Assembly: GCF_900129305.1 (NCBI RefSeq)
Contig: NZ_FQVB01000013.1
Location: 62,001-126,000, forward strand
DNA length: 64,000 bases
From: Desulfacinum infernum DSM 9756
GTDB lineage: Bacteria > Desulfobacterota > Syntrophobacteria > Syntrophobacterales > DSM-9756
Reading direction: 5' to 3'
The notes beneath the pieces were generated by a model that did no database searches, was not told where the DNA came from, and saw only the letters and a program-made list of their open reading frames with translations. Position 1 is the first letter of the stretch. The number at the start of each line of letters is the position of its first letter. Positions 45,058-53,317 of the stretch are shown here, piece by piece. A program made the position numbers and the translations under genes.

Positions 45058-47622
45058 ATGAAACGGATCCTTTTGATGGTCGTTTTCTTGCTGGCGATGT
45101 TCGGCCCCGGGGGCTCGACGGCCGGGGCTCCGCCTTCCGACGGCGGAAACCGACCGGCGCCCGCCGCGCAGGCGGAGAGGGAAGCCTCCGACGTGCGGGC
45201 CCGGGCCTCCCTGGAGATCGCCTGGTGGCACTACCGGGAAGAGCGTTTCCAAAGGGCCCTGGCACTCTTCGACCAGGTGATGCGCGGGACCGGTCCCGTT
45301 TCCCTTCGGCAGGAAGCCCAGTGGGGCAAGGCGCTCTGCCTGGACCGCCTGAAAAGGAAGGACGAGGCGGCGGCGCTCATGGAGGATCTCCACCGCCAGG
45401 GGGTTCGCACACGGGAATTGGAAAGGTGGCTTTCCGACTACCGGCGGGGCCGCGCCATCGTCCGAAGGAGCTTCCACGAAGAGCGGATCCGGAACGAAGC
45501 GGCGGCCGCTGCGGCGGCGGCCGACCCCGATGCCCTTTCCCGTTTCGCCCGAAGGAACGAAAAGGCCCTCCGCCGCTGCATCGCTCCCGAAGCCTTCTTC
45601 GAGGCGGCCCGGGCGCTCCGCAGGAAGGGCCGAAGCGCGGAAGCCCGAAGCCTCCAGGAGAGGCTCCTGGAATGCACGGCGGAGCGCTACGATCTTCGCC
45701 TGGGGATCTATGCGGAGCTCATGGACCTGACGACCCCGGAAGAGATGCTGGCGAGGCTGGGTGAGGAAAAGGACCGTACCGGCGTGCCCGCGTCCTACCG
45801 AAAGGGCCTGGACGCCTTGGAGACGGAGGCCCTGAGGCGGAGGCTCGCGGCCCTTTCCGAAAAGGACCCGGAAACGGAGGCCGTGGCCCGAAGGATTCTG
45901 GAACGGAACCCCGACGATCCCGACGCGCTCCTGAAGCTGGGCTGGCACCGCTACCACGCGGGCCGGTTTTCCGAAGCGGAAGCGCTCTTTTCCCGGCTTC
46001 GAAGCGCCCGGCCCGAACGGCCCGAGGCCGCCCTGGGCCTCGCCCACGCGCTCATTTCCCAAAAGAGGTTCGGGGAAGCCCTCGACGCCCTCCAGGCCCT
46101 GGAGCCCCCTTATCCGGAAGGGTACCGGAGCGCTCTGCTTCGCCTTCACCTGGAAGAAGGAGCTCATTGGCGAAAGGAAAGGGACCTTCCGAAGGCGGAA
46201 GCGGCCTACCGGCGGGCTGTGGAGCTGAATCCGGACGACGGAGCACCCCTGCGCTCCCTCGGATGGGTGCTCCTGGAGCAGGGGCGGGCGCGGGAAGCGG
46301 CCGAGGTTTTCGATCGGGCCCTGGCCCTGGAACCGGACGCCGAAGGATCCCAGGGGCTGCTTCTTTCCCTGGAAAAGGCGGGCCGGTTCACCGAGGCGCA
46401 CCGGAAGGCCGAAACCCTCGCCCGAGCCGAAGATCCGTCCCTTCGCCGGGCGGCGGCGGACCATTTCCGGAGATCGGGAAAGGCGCTCCTGGCCGCCTCC
46501 ACCGCACCGGAAGAGACGAACGACGCCGGACCCTGGTCCACGGTGCAGGCGTCCTATGAAAGCCGATCCGGAGACGACGGCACGTCCCGGCTGAAGACCG
46601 TGCGGCTGCCCTGGCGCCTCTATCTTCCCGCAGGGGCGGCGTCCCTTTGGGTCCTGGAGGTGGAAGGAATCCGGCCGGATACCGGGGATCCCGGCTCCGA
46701 TCCCTTCGTGGGGTCCGCGGGGCTTCCGGGTTCCGGATCCTACGATGAATCCCGTTGGATCTCGTCCCGGTGGGTGGCGTCCCCGTCCGTGGCGTGGGCG
46801 AGGGAAGGGGCCTGGGACGTTCGGGCCCGCGTGGGACTCACTCCCCTGGGAGGCCCCGTGGATCCGGTGCCCACCTTTTCCCTGGAGCTGTCCAATCCCC
46901 GGTGGCGGCTGGAAGTGCACCAACAGTCGGTGGAAGATTCGCTCCTTTCGTGGATCGGCCAGCGGGATCCCTACTCGGACGACACCTGGGGGCGGGTGCT
47001 CCGCACCGGCGGATCGGCGGGCTGCAGCCTTTCGTGGGCCAACGGAACCTGGGCGAGTCTGCGGATCGGGGCCGACCACTACTGGGGCGAGGGGGTGTGG
47101 CGGAACTTTTCCCTTTCGGGCGATGCGGCCTTCGGGCGGAGCTTTCCCTGGAAGGCCGGGACCGTGTCCGCGGGGGCCTTCCTTTCCGCGGCTCACTACG
47201 ATCGCAACACGGACTTCTACACCCTGGGCCACGGGGGCTATTTCAGCCCGTCGGTCTTCGTGATGGCCGGTCCCACGCTGCGCTTCCAAACGGATCCCGG
47301 AAGGACCTGGTGGTTGGATGCGGAGGCCTCGGCCGGCTACCTCTACTACGAAACGGAATCGAGCCCCGTTCATCCGCGCCGGGACCGGCCGGAACGCTAC
47401 GCCGGGGACCGCTTTTCCGGGCTGGGCTATTCGGGGTCCCTCCGGGCCGTGAAGCTCCTCACGCCCCACTGGGCCGTGGGCGTGCACCTGGACGCGGACA
47501 AGTCCTCCGGCTACACGCGCTGGTCCGCCGGAGCGGGCCTCATCTGGTTCCCGGCCGCCCGTTCCACCCTGGGCCGCACAACCCCCCGCTACGACGCCTT
47601 CTTCCGGCCCCAAGGCCGGTAG
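45058..47622 (+). CDS. bcsC: BcsC-like cellulose export protein: TPR domain plus outer-membrane barrel
   Basis: 854 residues, shorter than E. coli BcsC (about 1150). Signal peptide MKRILLMVVFLLAMFGPGG from ATG 45058 (AGGGA 7 bases upstream). Residues about 50-480 are TPR-like helical repeats (LLKLGWHRYHAGRFSEAEAL, LRSLGWVLLEQGRAREAAEV). Residues about 500-854 form a beta-rich C-terminal domain (WSTVQASYESRSGDD, YFSPSVFVMAGPTLRF) resembling the BcsC C-terminal barrel. It would carry cellulose across the outer membrane and closes the operon. Confidence 0.8.
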   Translation: MKRILLMVVFLLAMFGPGGSTAGAPPSDGGNRPAPAAQAEREASDVRARASLEIAWWHYREERFQRALALFDQVMRGTGPVSLRQEAQWGKALCLDRLKRKDEAAALMEDLHRQGVRTRELERWLSDYRRGRAIVRRSFHEERIRNEAAAAAAAADPDALSRFARRNEKALRRCIAPEAFFEAARALRRKGRSAEARSLQERLLECTAERYDLRLGIYAELMDLTTPEEMLARLGEEKDRTGVPASYRKGLDALETEALRRRLAALSEKDPETEAVARRILERNPDDPDALLKLGWHRYHAGRFSEAEALFSRLRSARPERPEAALGLAHALISQKRFGEALDALQALEPPYPEGYRSALLRLHLEEGAHWRKERDLPKAEAAYRRAVELNPDDGAPLRSLGWVLLEQGRAREAAEVFDRALALEPDAEGSQGLLLSLEKAGRFTEAHRKAETLARAEDPSLRRAAADHFRRSGKALLAASTAPEETNDAGPWSTVQASYESRSGDDGTSRLKTVRLPWRLYLPAGAASLWVLEVEGIRPDTGDPGSDPFVGSAGLPGSGSYDESRWISSRWVASPSVAWAREGAWDVRARVGLTPLGGPVDPVPTFSLELSNPRWRLEVHQQSVEDSLLSWIGQRDPYSDDTWGRVLRTGGSAGCSLSWANGTWASLRIGADHYWGEGVWRNFSLSGDAAFGRSFPWKAGTVSAGAFLSAAHYDRNTDFYTLGHGGYFSPSVFVMAGPTLRFQTDPGRTWWLDAEASAGYLYYETESSPVHPRRDRPERYAGDRFSGLGYSGSLRAVKLLTPHWAVGVHLDADKSSGYTRWSAGAGLIWFPAARSTLGRTTPRYDAFFRPQGR

Positions 47623-47858
47623 GCCTTCCGTGCACCGATCTCAGGGCTTCCGGGCCGTCCCCCCGTTGGGGCTTCAAACAGCGGGACCCCGTCAACATGG
47701 AATGCTTCAAGAAGGGGGCATTGTCGAAAGTGACCCACGATTGACCGCGCACGGTGGCGGTGCTACCACTTGTCGTGCCCGCGTCGTCTGGTCTGCACAC
47801 CGATAGACGACGTGGAGCGAGGGAGTCCGTGCAGGGACTTACCTCTCGGACTACGATA
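47623..47858. other. Intergenic region after bcsC
   Basis: No gene, T-tailed hairpin or known repeat-family copy seen in this 236 bp. Short frames here (for example from 47754) lack a ribosome site and coding character. GCTTCAA words at 47671 and 47704 resemble the start of the CRISPR-like repeat nearby but are too short to call. Confidence 0.4.
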
Positions 47859-48092
47859 GCTTTCATGCGGCCAGAGGCGGGAATGTCGGGGACAATCGGC
47901 CGGCGTCATTGCGTGCGATCAGGCGGCATGACCTTTCCTGATAATAGACTATGGCCGCCGCACCGGCCACGTCGCTCGGCGCCGCCCATGGGGGTGCGGC
48001 CTGGACGGCGCAGGCGAACAAGATCTAACAACGACCCGTCCCGCGCGTCAACAGCCGGCTTCAATGAGGCCGAGGCAGGAATGCCTCGGAAA
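47859..48092. CRISPR. Possible decayed CRISPR array: one well-formed repeat and one degenerate copy
   Basis: 48057-48092 begins GGCTTCAATGAGG and contains a palindrome CCGAGGC-AGGAAT-GCCTCGG then GAAAT; read inversely it ends in CCTCATTGAAGCC, the form of many CRISPR repeats. A degenerate copy starts at 47859 (GCTTTCATGCGGCCAGAGGC, then GGGAATG). The copies are 199 bp apart, which would suit two or three lost repeats. No cas gene is in the window; the adjacent gene encodes a WYL regulator, a class often linked to CRISPR loci. Two copies cannot prove an array. Confidence 0.35.
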
Positions 48093-48122
48093 TCGCTCAT
48101 ATGGTGAGCCTGTGGGAGAAAA

Positions 48123-49067
48123 TTATTCCTTTTCGTAGATGCCCAGGATGCGGGCGGCTTCCTCCCGGACCTGGCGCCGGAGTTCCGCCGGCTCCAGCAC
48201 CTCCACTTCGGCGCCGTACTTGAGCACGTGGCGTCGGATCTCCGTCAGATCGGCGATGGGGACCGAGAGGGTGAGGGAGCCGTCCTCATCCATTCGCACC
48301 TCCTGGTCCTTGTGCCAGATCTGGTCCCGGATGATGCGGGAAATGGCCGGAGAAAACCGGAGCACCGCCGTCCGGACGGTGCCGCCTCTGTAGATGCCGA
48401 AAGCCGTGTCCAGGAATTGGCCCACGTCGAACCGGTGGACCCCATACTCATCCGGAAGGATCTGCACCTCCCGGATGCGGCTCAGCATGAAAATGCGGGG
48501 TTCTCCGCGGTAGTGGCAAAAGGCCGCCAGATGCCACGTTCCCCGGTAGTTGTGGAGCCGGTAGGGTTCGATGCGGCGCGTGGCCGTTTCTCCCGAATAG
48601 CCCGTGTAATAGACGATGCGAAGACATCGCCTTTTCAGAATGGCGTCCGCCAGGGTCTCCAGCAGCCGGTTGTCGCAGGCGGCCCATTCCACGTTTTCAA
48701 ACGAAACCGCTTCCAGGATGCGGGGACCGAAATGCATGGATAGAAGGGCTTCCACCCGCTTGCAGAACCCCAGGATTTCCTTGGGCAGGGGATCAAGGGC
48801 CCGGCTCATCTGACGACAGATCCCCAGCATGAGAAGAAGCTGGTGGGGGTTGAACCAAAAGGAGGGTAGTTCGAACGAGCTGTCGGTCAGAAAGTAGCCC
48901 CCGCGACGGCGGTCGTATTCGATGGGGGCTCCCAGACGGTCACGCAGGAACGCCAGATCCCTCTTGAAGGTGCTGTGAGACACCTCGAAGCGTTCTTCGT
49001 AGCGGGCGGCCGTGGGATAGGCGTTTTCCCTGAGAAGACCGTAGAACCAGAAGATCCGTTCCAGCAT
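48123..49067 (-). CDS. WYL-domain transcriptional regulator with N-terminal HTH
   Basis: 314 residues, a normal size for this family. The N-terminal winged helix (MLERIFWFYGLLRENAYPTA, FEVSHSTFKRDLAFLRDRLG) is followed by a WYL-type domain with RIVYYTGYSGETATRRIEPY and HNYRGTWHLAAFCHYRGEPR, then a WYL C-terminal extension. WYL domains sense ligands, often nucleotides or nucleic acid, in DNA-damage and phage-defence settings. ATG 49067 begins the conserved part; the frame extends to 49322 without conservation. Neighbours are a CRISPR-like repeat and ada. Confidence 0.85.
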   Translation of the reverse strand: MLERIFWFYGLLRENAYPTAARYEERFEVSHSTFKRDLAFLRDRLGAPIEYDRRRGGYFLTDSSFELPSFWFNPHQLLLMLGICRQMSRALDPLPKEILGFCKRVEALLSMHFGPRILEAVSFENVEWAACDNRLLETLADAILKRRCLRIVYYTGYSGETATRRIEPYRLHNYRGTWHLAAFCHYRGEPRIFMLSRIREVQILPDEYGVHRFDVGQFLDTAFGIYRGGTVRTAVLRFSPAISRIIRDQIWHKDQEVRMDEDGSLTLSVPIADLTEIRRHVLKYGAEVEVLEPAELRRQVREEAARILGIYEKE

Positions 49068-49628
49068 GGGGGTGCTTCCAACCGAAGAGACTGCAGGCGA
49101 AAGAAGGCCGATCTGCCGGGATAACCTACCAAAACAATCGAGAACTGCACCGTTGAGTAAATTATTACAAAGAACGGTACCGGGCTTCTTCCGCCCTGTC
49201 AACCCGGGATTCGCTTCGGCCGCGCCACGAAGCGGGGCGACGATGGCGACGCTTGAAGGAAGGTGCCTTTCTGAAGTGGGTGAGGCGGGCGTGTTGGTGC
49301 GGGGTTGGGGCGGCAAGGCCAAAATGCGAATTGCGGGGCGTGATTCGGAGTGATCTCGGGCGGAGGATGAGCTAAAGAGGGCGTGTTGTTCCTTTTGGCA
49401 GCCGGGGCAAGGGCCTTCTGTGGGAGAGCCGCAAGGCGCGACTGTCTTTGGGCGATGGCGCGGCTGTTGGATGGCCGCCCACCCTCATCGCGGCTTTCGC
49501 CGCTCCCACACACCGGTCTTTCACATTTGCGTCCATTCGCGTTCATTCGCGGTTCTCTTTCACGTTCACTTCCGGGAGTGCCGGGCATGGATCGAAGTCT
49601 GGGAGCCGGAGTCGCAGGTGAGGGAAAG
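49068..49628. other. Divergent intergenic region with inverted repeats
   Basis: 561 bp between the WYL and ada starts. An AT-rich patch near 49155-49180 may hold the WYL promoter. 49419-49510 is an inverted repeat bounded by TGTGGGAG and CTCCCACA with GCCGC/GCGGC inside. 49527-49563 is an inverted copy of the family F microsatellite. No gene seen. Confidence 0.5.
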
Positions 49629-50684
49629 ATGAAAGGATTTGTGTCGGAGGAGGCCAGGTGGCGGGCGGTGCTCGACCGGGACGGGGCGGCGGACGGGATC
49701 TTTGTCTACGCCGTGGTGACCACCGGGGTGTACTGCCGCCCGTCGTGTCCTTCCAGAAGGCCCCGGCGGGAAAACGTCCGGTTTTTCGAATCCTACCAAG
49801 AAGCGGAAAAGGCCGGGTTTCGAGCTTGCGCCAAATGCCGCCCGAACCGGAGCGGCGCCCACCCCGGGGCGGAGCTGGTGGAATGGGCCTGCCGCCGGAT
49901 CGCCCAGGCGGAAAGCCCGCCGAAACTGAAGGATCTGGCGGAGGAAGCCGGGTGCAGCCCGTCCCACCTGCAAAGAATCTTCAAGAAGATCCTGGCAATC
50001 ACCCCCAGCCGGTACGCCGCCCAACTGCGGCGCCAAAAGGTCCAGACCCACCTGGGCCGGGGGGCTTCCGTCACGGAAGCCATCCACGAGGCGGGTTACG
50101 GATCCGGCAGCCGGTTTTACGAACGGGACGGAAAGGAGTTGGGCATGTCCCCGAAACAGTACGCAAGAGGCGGAAAAGGCATGGAAATCCGGTTCGCCTC
50201 CGCGCCGTGCTCACTGGGCTGGGTGCTGGTGGCGGCCACGGACCGGGGCGTCTGTGCCGTGTTCCTGGGCGATTCCCCGGAGGCCCTGGAGCGGGAGCTC
50301 CGGGAGCGCTTTCCCCGGGCCCGCACCCTGCCGGAAGATCCGCACCGGGCGGTCTTCATCGAAAAGGTGTTGGCCCACCTGGAGGCGCCGCACCGAACCC
50401 CCGCGGACCTTCCCCTGGACGTGCGGGGAACGGCCTTCCAGCAGCGCGTCTGGGAGGCCCTCCGGCGGATCCCGCCGGGCGAGACGGCCACCTATTCGGA
50501 AATCGCCCGCCGCATCGGAAGCCCTTCCGCCGTGCGCGCCGTGGCCAGGGCCTGCGCGTCCAATCCCGCGGCCCTGGTGATTCCCTGCCACCGGGTGGTG
50601 CGCTCCGACGGAACCCTGGCCGGATACCGGTGGGGGCTGGAGCGGAAGAGACGACTACTGGAGAGGGAAGGATTAGAGGATTAA
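49629..50684 (+). CDS. ada: Ada-type DNA repair methyltransferase and regulator
   Basis: 351 residues with full Ada layout. The N-terminal zinc domain has the phosphotriester acceptor Cys36 in TTGVYCRPSCPSRRP plus C40 and the ACAKC pair. An AraC-type HTH follows (LKDLAEEAGCSPSHLQRIFK). The C-terminal O6-methylguanine transferase has the acceptor Cys in VIPCHRVVRSDGTLAGYRWG. It repairs alkylated DNA and, when methylated, activates its own gene in other bacteria. ATG 49629 starts the conserved part. Confidence 0.93.
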   Translation: MKGFVSEEARWRAVLDRDGAADGIFVYAVVTTGVYCRPSCPSRRPRRENVRFFESYQEAEKAGFRACAKCRPNRSGAHPGAELVEWACRRIAQAESPPKLKDLAEEAGCSPSHLQRIFKKILAITPSRYAAQLRRQKVQTHLGRGASVTEAIHEAGYGSGSRFYERDGKELGMSPKQYARGGKGMEIRFASAPCSLGWVLVAATDRGVCAVFLGDSPEALERELRERFPRARTLPEDPHRAVFIEKVLAHLEAPHRTPADLPLDVRGTAFQQRVWEALRRIPPGETATYSEIARRIGSPSAVRAVARACASNPAALVIPCHRVVRSDGTLAGYRWGLERKRRLLEREGLED

Positions 50685-50780
50685 AGGATTAAGGATTAGA
50701 GGGAGGGGCGGACCGCCCGCCACCCGTCACCCGTCACTCATCACTCGTCACCCGTCACGGATCACGGATCACGGATCACG
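50685..50780. repeat. Microsatellite block (AGGATTA, CCCGTCACTC and GGATCACG units; family G)
   Basis: Three kinds of short tandem units in a row. The GGATCACG run reaches into the last codons and stop of the pseudouridine synthase gene (50762). Confidence 0.7.
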
Positions 50781-51433
50781 GAAAGGGCGTTTCGGAAGGC
50801 GTCGCACGTGAAGAGGCGGCCTTCCGTGGGCGGGGAGAAGATCCGGTAGGGGGTGCCGAAGAGGTCGAAGGCGATGCCGTAGGCGTGGAGATAGGCCCGG
50901 TCCGGTTCCGGGGATCCGGGCCGGGGGCTCCAGTAGAGCGGGTCGCCCAGCACGGGGGAACCCAGGGCCTTCAGGGCTACCCGCACCTGGTGGGTGCGGC
51001 CCGTTTCCGGCTTGAGGCAAAAGAGGCGAAGGCCCGGCGCCATGGAGACGCTGGTAAAGCGGGTGACGGCCGGGTTGGTTCGCGTCCGGAGAAGCTTCCA
51101 GGCGCCCCGGCGGGAGCGGGCCATGTCCCCCGTGACCGTTCCCTGCTTTTTCCGGGGCTTTCGGTCCGAAAGGGCCAGGTACCACTTGGAGACCCCTCTT
51201 TCGCGGAAGATCCGGCCCAGCTCCCGGGCGGCTTCCCGGGTTCGGGCCAAGAGAAGCACCCCGGAGGTGATCCGGTCCAGCCGGTGGACGGCATAGAGGG
51301 TTTCCAGGCCGGTCCGAAGGCGCAGTAGGCCCAGGAGTCCCGGGCCGTCCGAATCCGCGTGAAACGGGATTCCGGCCGGCTTGTGCACCACCAGAAGGTG
51401 ATCATCCTGAAAGAGGATGGGGATGGGGACCAC
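50762..51433 (-). CDS. RluA-family pseudouridine synthase
   Basis: 223 residues. GTG 51433 after GGAGGAG gives the N-terminus VPIPILFQDDHLLVVHKPAG. Catalytic Asp in YAVHRLDRITSGVLLLART; the C-terminal GRTHQVRVALKALGSPVLGD is a family motif. There is no S4 domain. It isomerises uridine in rRNA or tRNA; the target site cannot be told. The final residues (SVIRDP and stop) are encoded by the GATCACG microsatellite, so the C-terminus has been set by repeat DNA. It converges on ada. Confidence 0.87.
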   Translation of the reverse strand: MVPIPILFQDDHLLVVHKPAGIPFHADSDGPGLLGLLRLRTGLETLYAVHRLDRITSGVLLLARTREAARELGRIFRERGVSKWYLALSDRKPRKKQGTVTGDMARSRRGAWKLLRTRTNPAVTRFTSVSMAPGLRLFCLKPETGRTHQVRVALKALGSPVLGDPLYWSPRPGSPEPDRAYLHAYGIAFDLFGTPYRIFSPPTEGRLFTCDAFRNALSVIRDP

Positions 51434-51930
51434 GGCGGGGCTTCTCCTCCCGGATTTTTTGGTTGCTCGTGGGGTCGCGGATCGGGGCCGCAGTGCACGT
51501 GCCGCCTTCAATGAGTACCAGATGGGCGAAAAAGGCAAGGGGGAATCGGCTGTAGCCGCGGGATTTTCGGGCGGAGGGGCCGGGGAATGTCATGCCGCTT
51601 TGGAGCCGCGGGGCTTCAGCCCCGCGGCGTGAAAAGGCTGTCGCAACCGAACGAAGCGACAGGGAATGCCCGACGGCCCATGAGATGTGCCAAGCTTCTT
51701 CCGCAGCCCTGAAGGGCTGCGCTACGAGAAAAACGGTGGTTCCCGGCGTTGTCGGACAGGCTCCTGGGAGCCTGTCCGGGAACGGCGCAAACCGTCACTC
51801 CCGCGCAAGCGGGAGTCCATAACCTACCGGAAATTCGGGATCCCCGCTCCCCGTTCAAGCCTGGGACAAGCTTCGCGGGGATGACGAATGGGCGTTGAAC
51901 GGCGCAAATCAATCATTCTCCGGCAAGCTC
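51434..51930. repeat. Repeat cluster between rlu and gabT (types A and D)
   Basis: An inverted type A interior lies at 51605-51728, with its shared end TTGTCGGACAGGCTCC at 51749-51764. Directly adjoining is a type D unit bounded by GGGAGCCTGTCCGGGAA (51766-51782) and TTCTCCGGCAAGCTCC (51916-51931), its interior having CGTCACTCCCGC and CGCGGGGATGACG arms. The last base of the unit is part of the gabT stop. 51434-51604 shows no gene or repeat I recognise. Confidence 0.75.
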
Positions 51931-53235
51931 CTAGCGGACGCTTTTCAGGGCGTCGCGCAGGATGGACATGCCGCGCTGGAGCTCCTCGTCCGTGGTCACG
52001 AGAGGCATGAGCAGGCGGAGCAGGTTCCCGTAGGCCCCGCAGTTCATGACGATGAGGCCCTTTTCGTGGCAGGTGCGCACCACCTGCTTGGCCTGGTCCG
52101 TGGCGGGGGTCTTGCGCTCCCGGTCCGTCACCAGCTCCATGGCCAGCATGGGCCCCAGACCGCGCACCTCGCCCACCAGCTCCACCTCCCGGGCCATCTC
52201 GTCCAGGAGGCCGCGGGCCTTCACTCCCAGGGCCCGGGCCTTTTCCAGCAGGTTCTCCTCTTCGAAGATCTCCAGCACGGCCAGGGCCGCCCGGCACGCC
52301 ACGGGGTTTCCGCCGTAGGTGCCGCCCAGGCCGCCCACATGCGGCGCGTTCATGATCTCCGCCCGGCCCACCACGGCGCTCAAAGGCATCCCGGCGGCGA
52401 GACTCTTGGCGGAAATGACCAGATCGGGCACCTCGCCCCAGTGCTCGATGGCGAACATCCTGCCCGTTCGGCCGATGCCCGTCTGGACCTCGTCACAGAC
52501 GAAGAGGATGCCGTTTTCGCGGCAGATGGCGGCGAGCTTCCCGAAGTATTCGGGCGGCGGCACAACGAAGCCGCCTTCCCCCAGCACGGGCTCCACCACC
52601 ACGGCGGCCGTCTGTTCCGCCGCCACGTACTCCACGAAGAAGTCCTTGAGGCGGTCGGCGCAGGCCACGTCACAGGCCGGGTAGCTCAGCCCCAGAGGGC
52701 ACCGGTAGCAGTAGGGATAGACCATGCGGTAGACTTCCGGGGCGAAGGGCCCGAAGCCGAACTTGTATGGCTTCACCTTGCTGGTCATGGTCATGGCCAG
52801 CAGGGTGCGGCCGTGGAAGCCGCCCTCGAAGACGATGATGGCCGGGCGCCGGGTGGCGTACCGGGCGATCTTCACCGCGTTTTCCACGCCTTCCGCCCCG
52901 CTGTTGGCAAAGAGCGCCATCTTGGGAAAGTCCCCCGGAGTGAGCCGGCAGAGCTTTTCCGCCAGGCGGAGATACGGTTCGTACATCACCACGTGGAAGC
53001 AGGTGTGGGTGAACTTTTCCGCCTGGTCCTTGATGGCCGCCACCACCTTGGGGTGGGAATGGCCCACGTTCATGACGGCGATGCCGCCCGCAAAGTCGAT
53101 GAACTCCCGGCCGTCCACGTCGTAGATCCGGGCCCCCTCGGCCCGTTCGGCGAAGAAGGGGGTCACGTGGAACGGTCCCTGCGGGACCACCGAGGCCCGC
53201 AGTGCCGCCAGTTGATCGGTGCGTTTCGTTTCCAA
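51931..53235 (-). CDS. gabT: GABA-type omega-aminotransferase (class III, PLP)
   Basis: 434 residues. Class III motifs: FIDFAGGIAVMNVGHSHPKV, NSGAEGVENAVKIAR (cofactor phosphate), VCDEVQTGIGRTGRMFA with the PLP Asp, and LVISAKSLAAGMPLSAV with the Schiff-base Lys. The sequence reads as the 4-aminobutyrate aminotransferase branch (FHGRTLLAMTMTSKVKPYK). Expected reaction: GABA plus 2-oxoglutarate to succinate semialdehyde plus glutamate. Last gene of the leftward run; its stop falls on a repeat-element end. Other omega-amino acids remain possible substrates. Confidence 0.85.
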   Translation of the reverse strand: METKRTDQLAALRASVVPQGPFHVTPFFAERAEGARIYDVDGREFIDFAGGIAVMNVGHSHPKVVAAIKDQAEKFTHTCFHVVMYEPYLRLAEKLCRLTPGDFPKMALFANSGAEGVENAVKIARYATRRPAIIVFEGGFHGRTLLAMTMTSKVKPYKFGFGPFAPEVYRMVYPYCYRCPLGLSYPACDVACADRLKDFFVEYVAAEQTAAVVVEPVLGEGGFVVPPPEYFGKLAAICRENGILFVCDEVQTGIGRTGRMFAIEHWGEVPDLVISAKSLAAGMPLSAVVGRAEIMNAPHVGGLGGTYGGNPVACRAALAVLEIFEEENLLEKARALGVKARGLLDEMAREVELVGEVRGLGPMLAMELVTDRERKTPATDQAKQVVRTCHEKGLIVMNCGAYGNLLRLLMPLVTTDEELQRGMSILRDALKSVR

Positions 53236-53271
53236 GGCAGGAATCCTCCGCTGTTGGAGATCTCGTTCAGG

Positions 53272-53311
53272 TGAAAGAAAACCGCGAATGAACGCGAATA
53301 AACGCCGATGA
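53272..53311. repeat. Family F microsatellite copy
   Basis: AAGAAAACCGCGAATGAACG followed by CGAATAAACGCCGATGAA, in the 82-bp gap between gabT and the ureohydrolase-like gene. Confidence 0.6.
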
Positions 53312-53317
53312 ATCCTT

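Noticed and set aside
44779-47613. A 944-codon open frame on the minus strand
   Set aside because: Antisense to bcsC; Gly/Arg/Pro-rich shadow without domain motifs.
47754-48107. A 117-codon open frame after bcsC
   Set aside because: No ribosome site, no recognisable motif, and it runs through the CRISPR-like repeat.
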